Positions 1 to 13,240 of a stretch of 64,000 nucleotides of DNA are shown here, piece after piece. The position numbers were made by a program, and so were the translations under genes. The notes below the pieces were generated by a model. That model saw nothing but the letters and a program-made list of their open reading frames with translations, was not told the origin of the DNA and made no database searches. Positions within the stretch are counted from its first letter, which is position 1, and each line of letters starts with the position of its first letter. Origin of the DNA: Allacma fusca (Eukaryota > Arthropoda > Collembola > Symphypleona > Sminthuridae); the NCBI GenBank assembly GCA_947179485.1, contig OX359248.1:30575378-30639377 (forward strand), written 5' to 3'.

Positions 1-3000
1 GCTCCTGCCATTTATATTAGACTTGAGGGGGTTTTAAATGCTAAAAAGGAGACTATTACTGTTACTATTACGAGTTCCCATGTACGTACATACGTACATA
101 TGAATCCTCCAGGCACATGTATGTGCACCCCATAGATACATACCTATGGACGTGCCTATGTAATATAAAAGAAATTCCTAGATTTTTCATCCCAAGTTCT
201 TTACGACAGGTAATAAAAACTCGGCTGTGGTTGGGAATATAAGGAATAGGAAAAAAAATACGAGTATCTACCTCTCCACCTCCATTACAGTTTAGACAGT
301 CTAGGTGAGACGCCAGTTTTTAAATTTTGTCTCACATTTTTAAACACATGATAAAAAAAACATTTCTCCGAAGACTAGGAGCCAGCTGGAAAGCCCGAGC
401 TAATAAAGTACATGTAGTAATAGAGAAAGACTTAGCCTACGGGCTGCGGAAGACTGGAGTTCTCTCGACACGCAATATCCGATGCCCGACACCCTTTCCC
501 AGCAATAATGATATCTCGTGCACTCCACTTTTATGTCAAGCCGGAGTCTTTGACGCTCTCAGTATACCCCTAGCTCTGGGCTAGGGGCTCAGACCTACGG
601 ACAGGAGTCCCCATTATGTACGTACCTTCCTGTGACATTACATGGAATGACATGCATAAACACAAGTACAATCCCATACGTACTGTACGTAATAGTTTAC
701 CTAATAAAAGCCAGCCTTGTATCAACACTTGAGCTCAATCCTATAGACTCACGTAACATAAAGTTGTCCATGTAATTCCACTCCTGCTGGTCTGCTTTTG
801 ATGCCCTTGTTTCTCTCTTCCTGTGTGTACATATGTGCACATTCCTCCAACTTTCTCCTTGGCTTTTTACTACAGTGCCAGGACCCAGTGTGCCTCTCCA
901 GAAAAAAAAACTAAAATTTTCTCAAACCAGGATCCTACATATGCAAAATCCTTATTATACACACTCATTAAGGCTTTCCCTACTCAATAAGTTTACACTA
1001 CAGAGGTTATTACAAGTTGTAATAGCCCCTGCAGCCTTATTTGAGACTTTCTCTACTCCTACTACAATTAGTATAGAAAATATTTTAAGGAGGGTGAAAA
1101 AATATTGGGAATTTCTTTCCCAAGGGAATACTATTATGTAGATACGTTAGTGTGAGTGGGAGTGTGAGTGTGGAGTGTGTTTGAGGTTCGAGCTCCATAG
1201 GGAAAGTACGAGCTTGACAAAAAGTGCATGTGAGTCAGTTGGGGGTAGCTAATCTTTATGATTTGCTCGCCGGAAATTGCTTCACAAGCATGATTTTGCT
1301 CATAAAACTAACCCAAGAAGGGTTTTCTGATAACATCAGACGTACTTATTACTTGCTCACCCATCTGAGCATTTTCCTTGTGAGTATTTTTCTTCTCCAT
1401 CCTTTTTTTTTTTACTATTCCTCTGTAGTATTTTTAGCATCGAGTCTTAAGGTAGTTACATATGTACATACATTCATACAGTACGTCCTGTATTTTAGAT
1501 ATTCAAGGATTTATGTATGTATGTACGAGAGAGAGAGAGAGGGAGAAAACTGAGGATTTGTGTATACCTTAAACTTGGAAAACTTCGGGTGGATTTTCAC
1601 ACGCTATTTAAAGCTTATCCAGCATCTCTCCAGTTTACAACTCCAGGTTTAATGAACAAGGAATAAATTGGAGAGTGAGCTTATTATTATTAGAGGGATC
1701 GGAGGATTATAAATTTCAATTTAATTCCATTATAAAAAAAACTTCCTCGCATGTTTCTTATTATATTCTTTCTTTTTCTACGTGACGGGACGGGGTGGGG
1801 GACGGGAAGGAGTCGGAGTGCAAATACACTCCAGGGCTTTTTTCCCCCTCACCTCATGTACCTGCCTACGCTCTCATAGATATAGGAATGGACGAGAGAA
1901 TGCAATTATTTTCTGAGAGTGGTGACTGCTTCAAAGGTTTCTTTTACTGTGTAAACACACTCCGACGTGGGGTAGTATGCACACGTGTATCATTAGAATA
2001 AATGAAGCTTCAGTCCTCGACTTTTACCGTGGGAGTCCTACGGCTCACTCAAAATTTCCAAAGGGTGAGTATAACCCAGGGAAGGTAAATCCTGTCATCA
2101 CAGTTAAGATGCTGATTTTAATAGTGGGCATTTGAGAATTCCTGGGAGCATGTGGAAGTTTTGTGTGTGTAAAAAAAAAACTTCTGAAAATAGGAAGGGA
2201 ATTCGCAATTTTTTTTGTAATTGCACGGTGCTTTTAGTAGCTATGTATATAGCTGAAAACAATGCAAATATTTACTCCCCCTGGCACCCACACACACACA
2301 CACAGACCTGGGCCTGGCTTCTTAGCCGACTCTATTTATGTTTGTGAAAGGAGTTATGTGCGAAAAACGTTTGTGTTTTTGTGACGCTTGCCCCTATGTA
2401 TATGCCCAGCCAAGGCAGGAGGAGCGCTACAGGATGTTTGTACAATGTGATTACAGGAGTCTGGGACGAAGGCACAAACACACGTGCATAGCTAGTACTT
2501 TGCTTGCATATGTAAGTAATACTTGTTGACTTGAGCTTTACGACCCTTGGATAGCATTTGCAGCGGGAGATAAATTTCCTACGTGTTTCCCTAGTTTGTA
2601 GATATAGCCCACACGTTGGGAGAATGTAGAAACGGGAAATAAAATGATTTGCGTTCTACTTACCGTCAGGAATATTTTGGGGAAGATTTATTGAAAAAGG
2701 GAAAAATCTGATTTAGATAACATACGTAAGGTCTTTTAGCCTTATGGATATCCTCCATGAGCACACACACACATACTCCTTATACGTACCTACAAGGACT
2801 GGGGAAAATCCTGTTGTTATTTGTATGCATGTAATAACATCCAGGAGATATTTATGCACCTACAGAGGAATGTACTCTCACACTAGAATTTTCCCTCACC
2901 GGATTTTCTTTTCATGCACAGTCCTCCACTTTCCACGGTCTTATTTACATGTTAACATTGGGGGATAAATACCTTCAAATGTTATCACAACGACAGGGTC

Positions 3001-3280
3001 CACATATACAGTCGCATATGTATCTCTCTCTCTCTCCACGAGTACAGGTTATTTCATAAAGCGTTCGCAAGGTCGTAAAAAAAGTGCGGAGTTTTTTCTT
3101 CTTTTTTTTTATCCGGGAGCTCCTGTTTTCCTCCGAAGGTAGATATACTTTCCGGAAATGTATGCGTAACTTTTGGAGAAAGTTGACTTTTTCTATGAAA
3201 TGCAGACACTTATTGCGAGAAGCCTAATGTTATGAAGCCATGCACAGGACTGCATATGTATGTACTTTATATGTATGTAT

Positions 3281-3318
3281 GAGAGAGAGAGAGAGAGAGT
3301 GTGTGTGTGTGTGTGTGT
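3281..3318. repeat. Compound (GA)n-(GT)n microsatellite
   Basis: About ten GA units pass directly into about ten GT units. Confidence 0.95.
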
Positions 3319-3609
3319 TTCACATTAGGCGCAGAGGAATGACTACGGTTCGAATGCATATAAGGTAAATGGCGTGAATTCCCAGCTAGATCTTCACACA
3401 TGAGGTATTTCCCTTTTGGCTGTATTAGGAAAAAGCTCGTATGGAACCAAACCGTGTGGTCTCCCATCATCACATCATATAATACATTAGGAAATTTAGT
3501 GGAGCGGCAGAAAAGGAGACGGCCCGATGGAAACGGCAGGCAAAGAGCAGCTCAAACCTCACAAACATTCCTGTATCCTATCCACGTTGGATTCAACGTA
3601 CACGTATGT

Positions 3610-3646
3610 ACACACACACACACACACACACACATGCACACACACA
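3610..3646. repeat. (CA)n microsatellite
   Basis: Two CA runs are split by a single TG step. Confidence 0.95.
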
Positions 3647-4254
3647 ATTATGTATAATGCATACAGACTCATACACAAGGCTCCACACTTACGTGCACAA
3701 AGTACCTACTACCTCCTCCTGCACAACAAGAATTGGAATGAGCTTTTGAGTGGCTTCGAAACGCTGACTGACAGACCCTTACTCTCTCTCTCTCTCTTTC
3801 TCTCTCTCACTGTAGTAGGGAAGTGAAAATAGCTAGGCATTGTTATCCTTAAGAAAAAAAAACTTGGTAGGTATTCAGCCCACACCAACTATAGATACAT
3901 AGATACAGTCAACTGTATAGGAAAGGGAAAAAAAGAGAAACAGAATTGAATATTTGCTCTGGCACGCCACCATATATACAATGAATGATTCTTTGGCCTT
4001 TTCAACTTTTCACAAGGCACTTTCCCATTTTCACGCTCTCCTCCCTCCTAAGCATTGATAACAGCTAAACCACTTCCGATCTGCATCATGACGGATCCTT
4101 TCTTGTGATTTGGATGAGGCTAATTTTAAATCCTAATTTTAAGGATGGAAATTTTAAAAACAATTCACAGGGATTTAAAAACAAATATCTTCGACACTTT
4201 CACTATACATATGTATGCAACTGAGGCTGTTTTACTTCAAATTATTCACTTGTC

Positions 4255-4289
4255 ATTTCACTAGTGAATTAGAAATTCACAAGTGAAAT
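4255..4289. repeat. Inverted repeat, 15-bp arms, 5-bp loop
   Basis: The arms ATTTCACTAGTGAAT (4255-4269) and ATTCACAAGTGAAAT (4275-4289) pair at 14 of 15 positions around the loop TAGAA. The transcript could form a stable hairpin. There is no evidence that it is a gene. Confidence 0.8.
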
Positions 4290-4648
4290 GGATAAGTTCC
4301 TTGTGTGTACTTAAGGAGTAGGATAGAAGTGGGGATGTAATAACTCTGAGAAATTGAATTGCTCTTGTTGGCAGTGCTGAGTAATTGATTCTAAAATGAT
4401 TATTTTTGAGAAGCTATAGGAAAACTCTACAACCACTTGGGGTGTAATAAATAAGCAAACAAAAAAAAGTTGAAGGGTTTTATAATACCATTTAAATTGC
4501 CTGTACATTTCGACTCTCTCCATGAGTATGTAGATATGAGCGTAAGTATCTAATGGAAGAGGCGGAGAAAATTGCACAAGGGTCCATATATTTTTCATGG
4601 AAAGAAAATAAACTGGTGGAGGAAATTGTTTTCGGAAAACTTTCCCTC

Positions 4649-4684
4649 CTCTCTCTCTCTCTCTCTCTCCCTCTCTCTCTCTCT
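4649..4684. repeat. (CT)n microsatellite
   Basis: An almost pure CT run with one CC interruption. Confidence 0.95.
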
Positions 4685-5349
4685 GTACAGCACGACGATG
4701 AGGGAAGCCCCCTTTTTTGAATAAGTGTGAACAAGATGGATTTATATAAATTTGCATAGAATACAATGATTGATCTTGAGACCCGCCTCCTCCACAACCA
4801 CAAGTCCACACAGAATATACAGACTGACTCCTTCTGCAAATTGAGCTTCTTCCGAGGGAATCTCCAAGCTCCAGGAATATATCTACATATAAGAATTATT
4901 AGAGAAAAAAGGCTACCTTCCGGACTCAATGGAACCCTTTGTGGGAATGAGTTTGGAATTGAGGCATTTGAAGGGTTGGGGATGGATGGTTGGCTGGATG
5001 GGCTAATATGCATGAGTTCCTGTCGACAGTTGACGGGCACCTCTGCCTCTCTTTTGCATACTTATCAATTGGGACTGCATTGGATCCATTCAACACTTTG
5101 ACACTTGTATGCACACGTACTCCAGACTGGAGTACAGTAGACAATATGTATGGGTTGGAGGAGGGAGAAGGAAGCGGGGCTTTTAAAGATCTCTTTCCCA
5201 GGGATCCTTCACCTCCACCCGTCAGAGTCAGTTGGACGTGTAGACAGAGAGATAGACACTCTTAAGAGAGGCTTGACTTGATAATGTGCAAGTGGGAAGT
5301 TGGTCGGAAGTGAGAGCAACTTTTTCCGCTTGTTTTGTAATATCTGGGG

Positions 5350-5370
5350 TTGTGTGTGTGTGTGTGTGTG
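5350..5370. repeat. (GT)n microsatellite
   Basis: About ten uninterrupted TG units. Confidence 0.95.
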
Positions 5371-6189
5371 AAAACTTAATATAAATGTGTATCTTTAACG
5401 TCTCCTATATGCCCCTCTATATTTAACATACCTTCTAGGGGCTGACTGTCTATATAAACTGTATGGACTAGAAAAACTATATATGTAAAATAGAAAAACT
5501 GCAGTTTTCGGCTTGTATTGGTATTCACACTGGATTCATACATTTGTGTATAAAGGGCCCCACTCCGTATGCCAATTAGGTGTGTGCAATGTATGCACGC
5601 TGCTTTCTCTCTATATTAAGTAAATATGAGGGTAAATTAAATGTACACAGTTGTTACGTGCTTATGTGTAAGTAAGGATGTGCTTACTGAGGCAGATGCT
5701 TGTGTACTTGCTTCCCTCGCATCTGGAGACACGTACATTACATATGCACATGCATTTCACATATGTATGTATGCGTCCCTATGCACATGCATTAAACACA
5801 TATACTTCCCTATGCACATCCCTGAGCCATGTGGAAAGGGATCTCCTATTGGAACATTCCAACTGACGAGGGTACCTCCACGCCTGACGAGTACAAAATG
5901 CAAAGAACGTAATGCATTAACTCTTTCGTCATTCCTGCTTCGTTTCTCTTTTTCAAAACCGACGATTGGATTTCTTCCAGGAGCTGGGATGGAGCTGAGG
6001 ACGCACAAATATGAGTGTACTCCACTCCATGTCTCTATGTATATATATGTGTGCAGGTACAGGTGTACCTTCACTAGAACCAAGGCTTCAGCTCTCGTTT
6101 GACTTATGCAACTAAAGAACCAAGAGTGATGGATGGCTCATGCATGCTAATAAATTTGGAGTTGGAAAAAAATATATACTCACAACTCT

Positions 6190-6213
6190 CACACACACAC
6201 ACACACACACACA
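6190..6213. repeat. (CA)n microsatellite
   Basis: About twelve uninterrupted CA units. Confidence 0.95.
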
Positions 6214-7635
6214 ATCTACCACTGGTGCAGTGTACACTTGCACAAGGGAAAATTATTCAGTTGTGGAGAAGGAGAGGGAACCCCTGACTGGGATGACTAT
6301 GACAGGCTCTTCCTCCAGCGACATATGGGTACATATTTTTGTGAACCTTAAGTGCTTTGAGTTATTAGCATACTACAAGGTTCGTTATATACATTTGAAA
6401 TTGGAATTTTTTGACTGCTCCGGGTGCTCCCGGCTCATAACTGTATTCATAAGAATTCCTTCCCTCCCCCGACAGTAGCTAATACATATAGGGACATTGG
6501 AATTATGTAGATACATAAAGTATCCTCAAAACAGTTTTTGAGCCCCGATGAAATTTCAGTTTACTAGTATGGGATCTCCCCGTCCGGACTGGAATTCTTA
6601 CCAAATGCATGCATTTTCAAGGGCTGACTATATATATATATAAAATGTATAATGTATGGGTAGATGAAATGAAATTGTTTAGACCTCTGCTTAAATCCTG
6701 TATCCCCGGACTGGTGGTTGGGGAAAGGATTGTGGAAAAGGTATTAAATTATACGAACGGATATAGTTACTACTTTAGCAATCATTCACACTCGGAAGAA
6801 AACCGCTGGCATGTTCCAGTCCTTTTCCCTGGCACTCAAATAATATACTTATTGCTCTTGCTGGAAATTCCTGTTGTGGGAGTGAACCCTATTTCTTCCC
6901 TCTGTCCACGCGGAACTAACCTTATCTACAATGAACCTCCATTTGAGTAAGCATTTAACAGATACGTGGCCAAAAAAAAAGGACAAGCCCTTACTGTAAA
7001 AAGTAGAAGGTTTTTAACCATCACATTTCCCCCCTTGATTTGACCGTACAGGTAATTACTTGGAAGTGATATGTTTGTACAAATTTGAGGACGTTACCAT
7101 AGTAGCGGAACATTACTATTTATATGAATGATCGCATTTAATATGCATCAGTGTTGCTCCAGGCTGCATACATAGAGCCTTTGGGCTAAACGGGTTCAAT
7201 GGATTTATGAGTCACCCAAATCCTTTTAATTACACATTGACATAATTGCATATACTTCTGAAGCTGATTGCAGATATTGAGCACAGGCATACATATGCAC
7301 GGGCACTTAAAAGATCCTTACAGAATATACACACGTAATTATTGTTTACCTTGTTCCCATACGGATATGTATGTCCTTACATTTAGACTATGTACATATG
7401 TACATGTACAAGCACTGCATAATTTGAGAAACATTACATGACGTAATTATGAGAGGTGTAATTAGAGTAATTATGGAAAACCCCGAGTTTGGCAATGTTC
7501 ACTTGTAAATCCAAGTATGGGGCTTGTAATGAGGGAAGCTGATACACGGGAGTTCAAGTGTAGTCGCCCTGTGTGGTCTGATTTCGTGTGAGAGTCAGGG
7601 AGGAATTATGGATTTGGGGAATATTGCGTGTCGAT

Positions 7636-7735
7636 CTTCTCTTTCTCTCTCTCTCTCTCTCTCACTCTCTCTCTCGCTCACTCTCTTTCTCTCTTTCGCT
7701 CTCTCAAAGTCTCTCTCACTCTCTCTCTCTCTCTT
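7636..7735. repeat. Imperfect (CT)n tract, about 100 bp
   Basis: The longest pyrimidine tract of the window. CT units are broken by occasional A, G and TT. It generates the Ser/Leu-rich and Arg/Glu-rich spurious frames seen here on the two strands. Confidence 0.95.
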
Positions 7736-8864
7736 CCTTACGTGGGGAAAGAGTGAGAAAAATGAATAATGGCACTTATCGGATGAATGGCAAGGTAGAG
7801 AAGTCGGTCTTTTCTGCATGGCTAAATATGGGCGGAAACAAAGTGATGCAGCTAGAGCTAATAATGCTCTGCTGGGGGGAAAGGAATAGGAAATAAATCA
7901 ACAAGTTCTAGGCAGCAGATTTTCCTTTAGGTTTGTATCCCCCAGTATATTTCTTACTAGAACACAAGCACTATGCACATATAGTACCTATACTAAAACG
8001 TATGTTCTTATAAATAGTTATTCATTGTATAACCATCCTTGTAAAAATATAAGCGTAACTTTAGTATGCATAATAACTATGATGAATTTCCTGTAGCAAG
8101 AGAGAGCTGCACTGTAAGTACCCCATCACACAAAAAAAATAAACTCTGGGGATATTTATAAGTACGTATTTATGAGTACGTACAATCAATCCCATTACAG
8201 CAAATATTGCCTATGTACTTGATCCCATGCCCGGAGCACATCCTCCAAGGGCCTCCTGTTATATAGTAAAGGATGATGACTGCGTGGGTGATAGGGACTT
8301 CGGAGGGTAAAACACTACTCCGCGGAGTTTACACAATAATAAAAGATTAGTTGAGAGAATAATGGGAAGTTGAGCGGGAGGCGGACGAGGGAATAAATTA
8401 CTCTCAAGTCAATGACATGGTCCGAACGATATAGTATCTACTTTATGTGCCCCAGTCCGAGAGTCCTATAAAATGTGTAGACAAAATCCATTGTACATGG
8501 GAAAGTTAATAACAAATCCATACAGTAATATCCTCCCCAGCAGGCTGTCCCCAATGTCTGGAAGAAATTCTACATCCCTTGAGTTTTAAAATGTCTTGGA
8601 AGAGCCACGGCGTCTTTGATAAAGGGAGAAGGTACATATGGTAAGTACCTTGAACTTATCGCAGATTCCACAACCCCACTCCTTTCCTTAATACATTGCT
8701 TTCCCCCTTGCACTCCGCTCCGTAGATGTACATATGTACATGCACAAAATAGCTTGCAACTCTAGGCTCTCCTAAAACTTCCAAGGAGTACATACCCCAG
8801 GCCAGAACTAGTACACAGAGTACTGATATGAACATGCACAGGGACGACGGGTGTAACTACATAT

Positions 8865-8895
8865 GTACACACACACACATACACACACACACACC
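8865..8895. repeat. (CA)n microsatellite
   Basis: A CA run with one CATA step. Confidence 0.9.
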
Positions 8896-9586
8896 AGAGG
8901 ATATCTTGTGGTGAGATCTACTAACGAGCACATTTCCAGCTTCCTCCTCTCCGAACAAATCCACTTGGCCTTATGGTCGGTGGGCTGACAACGAGCAAGC
9001 ATTAACTTCAATAGGATTTCGCTCTGCGGGTATAAAAGATGAGCAGTTTTATTTCTTCTCGTATTTCCTCCCTGAAACTCTATATCTATATTTTATATAT
9101 GCACCGCTACACTCTCCATAATAGTACTACACTACTGCAGTCGTATTAGAGGGACGTTCAAGTGTGTGATAAATATGTGAGTAGCTGCAAAACGGTTATA
9201 AAAGAGAACGCCTCCCCCCACGGTCCCAATGTGATTTTATTGAAAAACCTTGGAGTAAATGACGGTACATAACAGGGTCATAAAAGATACTCAACAAGGC
9301 TCCTCCATGAATTTCAGTGGAGAGAGCATCTTGTTGGAATTCCAGTGAGTGACCCCCTTTCATTAATTTATAGTGTGGAAATGCAATGACTTCATCAAAT
9401 CAAGCATTGCGGTGGGGTAGGACCAATTTTACTGTCACTTCATAAGTCTTCATTTCCTAGTCCGGGGGAAGACGTCACATTCCCTATAAAAGACCCACCT
9501 TTGGGGTACACTGCCGGACGTGGAGTTATTCCCTCGGAGTTTACTGTACAGTGACAATTATAATTTCCAGGGATGCTTACATGCAC

Positions 9587-9619
9587 ACATACATACATAC
9601 ATACATACATACATACATA
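9587..9619. repeat. (ACAT)n tetranucleotide repeat
   Basis: About eight units of ACAT in tandem. Confidence 0.95.
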
Positions 9620-10106
9620 GATACACGTCTGTATGTGTATTGAAATAAAATGTAAGTAAAATGCCTCAGGAATTCGTATAAATTTTACAGGGGATTGGGA
9701 TTTAACTGATGCTCAGGCACCTACATACGCTTTTACTTCGTCTCTGACTCTCTGAGTGAGAATGGATATGTGACGGATGGTCCTAACTCATATCTCTGGT
9801 GGATACAAGTGCAGGCCTGTAACACAGGCCCTAGACAAGTGTGCAAGTGTATCAAGGTTGAAGTTTGAGCACTGTTCCTGTTCGGAGTTTATTGCTCCCA
9901 TTGTATATCCTTACCTTGGGAGCCACATTGTCTGGTTAAGTATGGATGGATGGATGTGAAAGTGGAGGATTTTTTTGTAGAAGAAAGAGAGTAAAGGAGC
10001 GAGCGGAGGAGGAAAGAATGGGAAGTAAATGGTGGTCCCAGCTCAGGCCTTCTGTAGACACAGAGTTTAAAGAAGAGCTCGTAAAGTGTAACTGAGAGAC
10101 TGAGCC

Positions 10107-10133
10107 AGAGAGAGAGAGAGAGAGAGAGAGAGA
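10107..10133. repeat. (GA)n microsatellite
   Basis: About thirteen AG units. Confidence 0.95.
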
Positions 10134-12079
10134 TGAACTACAGAACGATTACAAGTGAATGGTTCATTCAGTTGAACGACCAGAAGACGTGAGCACCAAC
10201 CGTTATTTATGTGATTGTCGTAAAAGTGATCAATAATAAGTTGCTCACAGTTTTCTATTAAGGCTTCCACCATACTCCCACAAACACCCAGAACTTTCTG
10301 AAGCACTTTCCAGAGATACAGTAGCTAGATACATATCTACAGATATAGCAGGGAAGGCGTACATACATAGATGTAAGTCACATATTTGAGAGAACAGATA
10401 GATGGGGAACCTCATGATACAAAGTAGTTCATGGAGTACAATGTGACTCCATTCTAAATATGAATGACCTTATGGTTAGCACCGGAGAATCCCTCTCCAT
10501 CAAAAGTTTACCCGCCTCCCCACATTCATAGAAAATACTCCCCAGAAATGAACGCTCATCATGTGAAAGCTATAAAATCCTTATGAATTCAAATGTGCAA
10601 TTACACAGGAGCAAGGGCTATGTATATACACTATAGCCATCCGGAGCCTCTACAAATACATGCAGATAGTGCCAGGCCCCTTCATTTGTCAGTTTTGAAG
10701 AGAATTGCGTACCTATATCGGAAATTACAAGCTAGCTTGCCTCCAGGCTTGAATAAAACTCCGTATATATTATTAGAAGATAGCTCCCTGATAAATTTAA
10801 CTCATATCTGAAAACTTCTCATAATAAATTTACGCTTCAAATTCCCAAGCTTAATACTACTAGTATCTACTCCGAGATACAAATTTTATTCAATGACTGA
10901 AAGGTTACAGGAAGATTAATTACTGGAAGCTAAATTAATTAAAAATAGCTGCCATTGCTATATTCTCCTAGCGGAATCCTAAGTTCACAGTCCCAACCAT
11001 CTTTTTTCCAAAGGAGGATGAAGGAACGATTCCTGGAGTTCCTTATTAACGAAGATTCATAGAAAAACAGCTTGCACTTGGGATTTTGGGATACAAGCCC
11101 GTACAGTGTGTACTACTAGGGCTGGGAAAATCGGATTTTTTTTTGTGAGAATGTCTCTGGGAAATGTGCAGCTTGCTGGCTTTTGTTCAATGACAACTCT
11201 AATCTGTGCTTGACATTCTACCTTTAGTTGATTGAAATCAATTAATGCATGGCGAGAGGCTCAAGTTTTCTACGAGTGTACTAATTACCTTTCAGGGAAA
11301 GCTTTTACGGACAGTGTATTATTAATGTATTTTCATTGATTGGATTTTTTTGGTGTCCTATACTCAATTCTATGCTGGATCCCTAGTAATTATTATTGTC
11401 TAATTCTGCAAGTAGTGCACTTCAATTGCACTCAGCAAGGTACATTGAGGTTTTTCAGAGTACAATAGGAACTTGGAGTAAATATGTACATAATTACTTC
11501 TGGACTCGACGAAAAACCTCAATCCTGGCAATAAAAAGTTTGAGTACAAGGACTGCATAGGCTCTGAAGGTTAGTTTAGGAATGAGGCTATGAATTATGA
11601 AGGAGACTCTAATTTGTAAGCATAATTAACTGCACTTACGGATTTACATTTTTCATGAGATGGAAACAGGGTGATGGTGATTATATGCAGTGTATGTATG
11701 TTCCGGACTGTGAAAGAGCATTATTAGATTTCTGGAAATTGCTTCCTACAGGATTCCTTGCATAATGGGAGTGTAACTAATCTATTGAGGACCGAGGTAC
11801 ATATGTACATGCATATTATTGTTTGTACATTTATTACAACATGCGTAGTTGGGCTGGGAAAGGAAAGCCCCAGTGCTAAAAGACAATTTTGTGGAGGGCT
11901 TCTGGAAGGAATGCTTTGTTTCGGGAAGCCAGTCCAAGCGTAATAACGAGAGACAGGGGAGCACACCATTATTAAGTATGAACGATTGAGCGAGGCTGAA
12001 CAAATACTTGAGCAAACAGTGACTCTGAAATGGAGACTGGAGTTCAATAGATGTTTGCATGTGACGGGGATGCATGCCC

Positions 12080-12100
12080 CACACACACACACACACACAC
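12080..12100. repeat. (CA)n microsatellite
   Basis: About ten CA units. Confidence 0.95.
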
Positions 12101-13194
12101 TTACATATTTATCTATACAGATATATGTAGTTTGATCCCACATTGAAGATAAAAAAATCCTGGGGTCATGTCACTGTACACAAGTTGACAACAAGGTTAC
12201 TCTCTTATGTACAAGGGACTCTAGTATATAAGCTCCATCAACAATACCGGACTAGGGAAGTAATGATGGTTGGTTTGTAGCACTGATTTGGTTGACTGAC
12301 TCCTTCATCTTCAAATAACAATAATGAAGGCTATTATATTTGGCTATTTGTTTCCTCTCTGTCTCTGTTTTTCCTGAATGTTAGCCCCCACCATGGAGCT
12401 GAGCACACGTCAAAGGAGATGATCGTTACTAGTCAGAGAGCAAATTCCCACTGAGTCCATGTGCTCTTTATACGTGCACTGTCGATACAGTACCTAGGAC
12501 TGTACTCAAACTTCCTAACTTCCCAACTGTCTATCTATTCCTACTCTGTACTCCCCACGTTCCAACACCACTCCTGACATTTCATATTGGTTTTGTGTAT
12601 GACCAACCTTGTTTTATGGGATTCCCTTGCATGTGTGACTCCCGTCCTTTGAAATGTACTGGAAAAGAGTTGCACATATTATGCACGGGTAGATACAGTA
12701 GTATCTATCTACGTGAGCCTGCCGCAACTTCGGCTCATAGAGCATTTCAAGGGATATGTGAGGAAATGTAAATTGTACTGATACCATTGCAATACTGTGA
12801 GGACTCAGTTGTGCGTGTGATTTCTCCCGGTTAGCCCTGAACACATGCCTGCTTGGATTGTGTTATTACATTGAACGTTGTCAATGCTCCTAACTTCTGT
12901 CCCATATACAGTACTATACACAAGAGCCTGTAGGAAATAAAACTGTGAAAGTTGGACATGTAGAGGACGCACATACCTATGGTCCATATAATTACAACAT
13001 ATGGGTACATAAAAGATTGTGACTACATAAAAGCAAAGGCACATGACCAAGAGCTTCAAATATGGAGAACAAATTTCCTCTATTCATTTCAAATCGCTGT
13101 CAAGTGTACAAAAGGATTTGAGTTTGCATATTGATACATGAATTCTGGTATAGGCAGGGCTGATGAACCCTTTTACATTCTCTTTTGACTTCGA

Positions 13195-13199
<5 letters not shown>

Positions 13200-13235
<36 letters not shown>
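13200..13235. repeat. (CT)n microsatellite
   Basis: About eighteen uninterrupted CT units. Confidence 0.95.

Positions 13236-13240
<5 letters not shown>

Noticed and set aside
1181-1202. GGTTCGAGCTCC, resembling a tRNA T-arm
   Set aside because: No acceptor, D or anticodon stems can be placed around it.
7588-7896. Ser/Leu-rich and Arg/Glu-rich open frames on both strands
   Set aside because: They are translations of the CT/GA microsatellite. The same applies at 4311-5040, 24021-24284, 46190-46483, 48318-48566 and 51692-52002.
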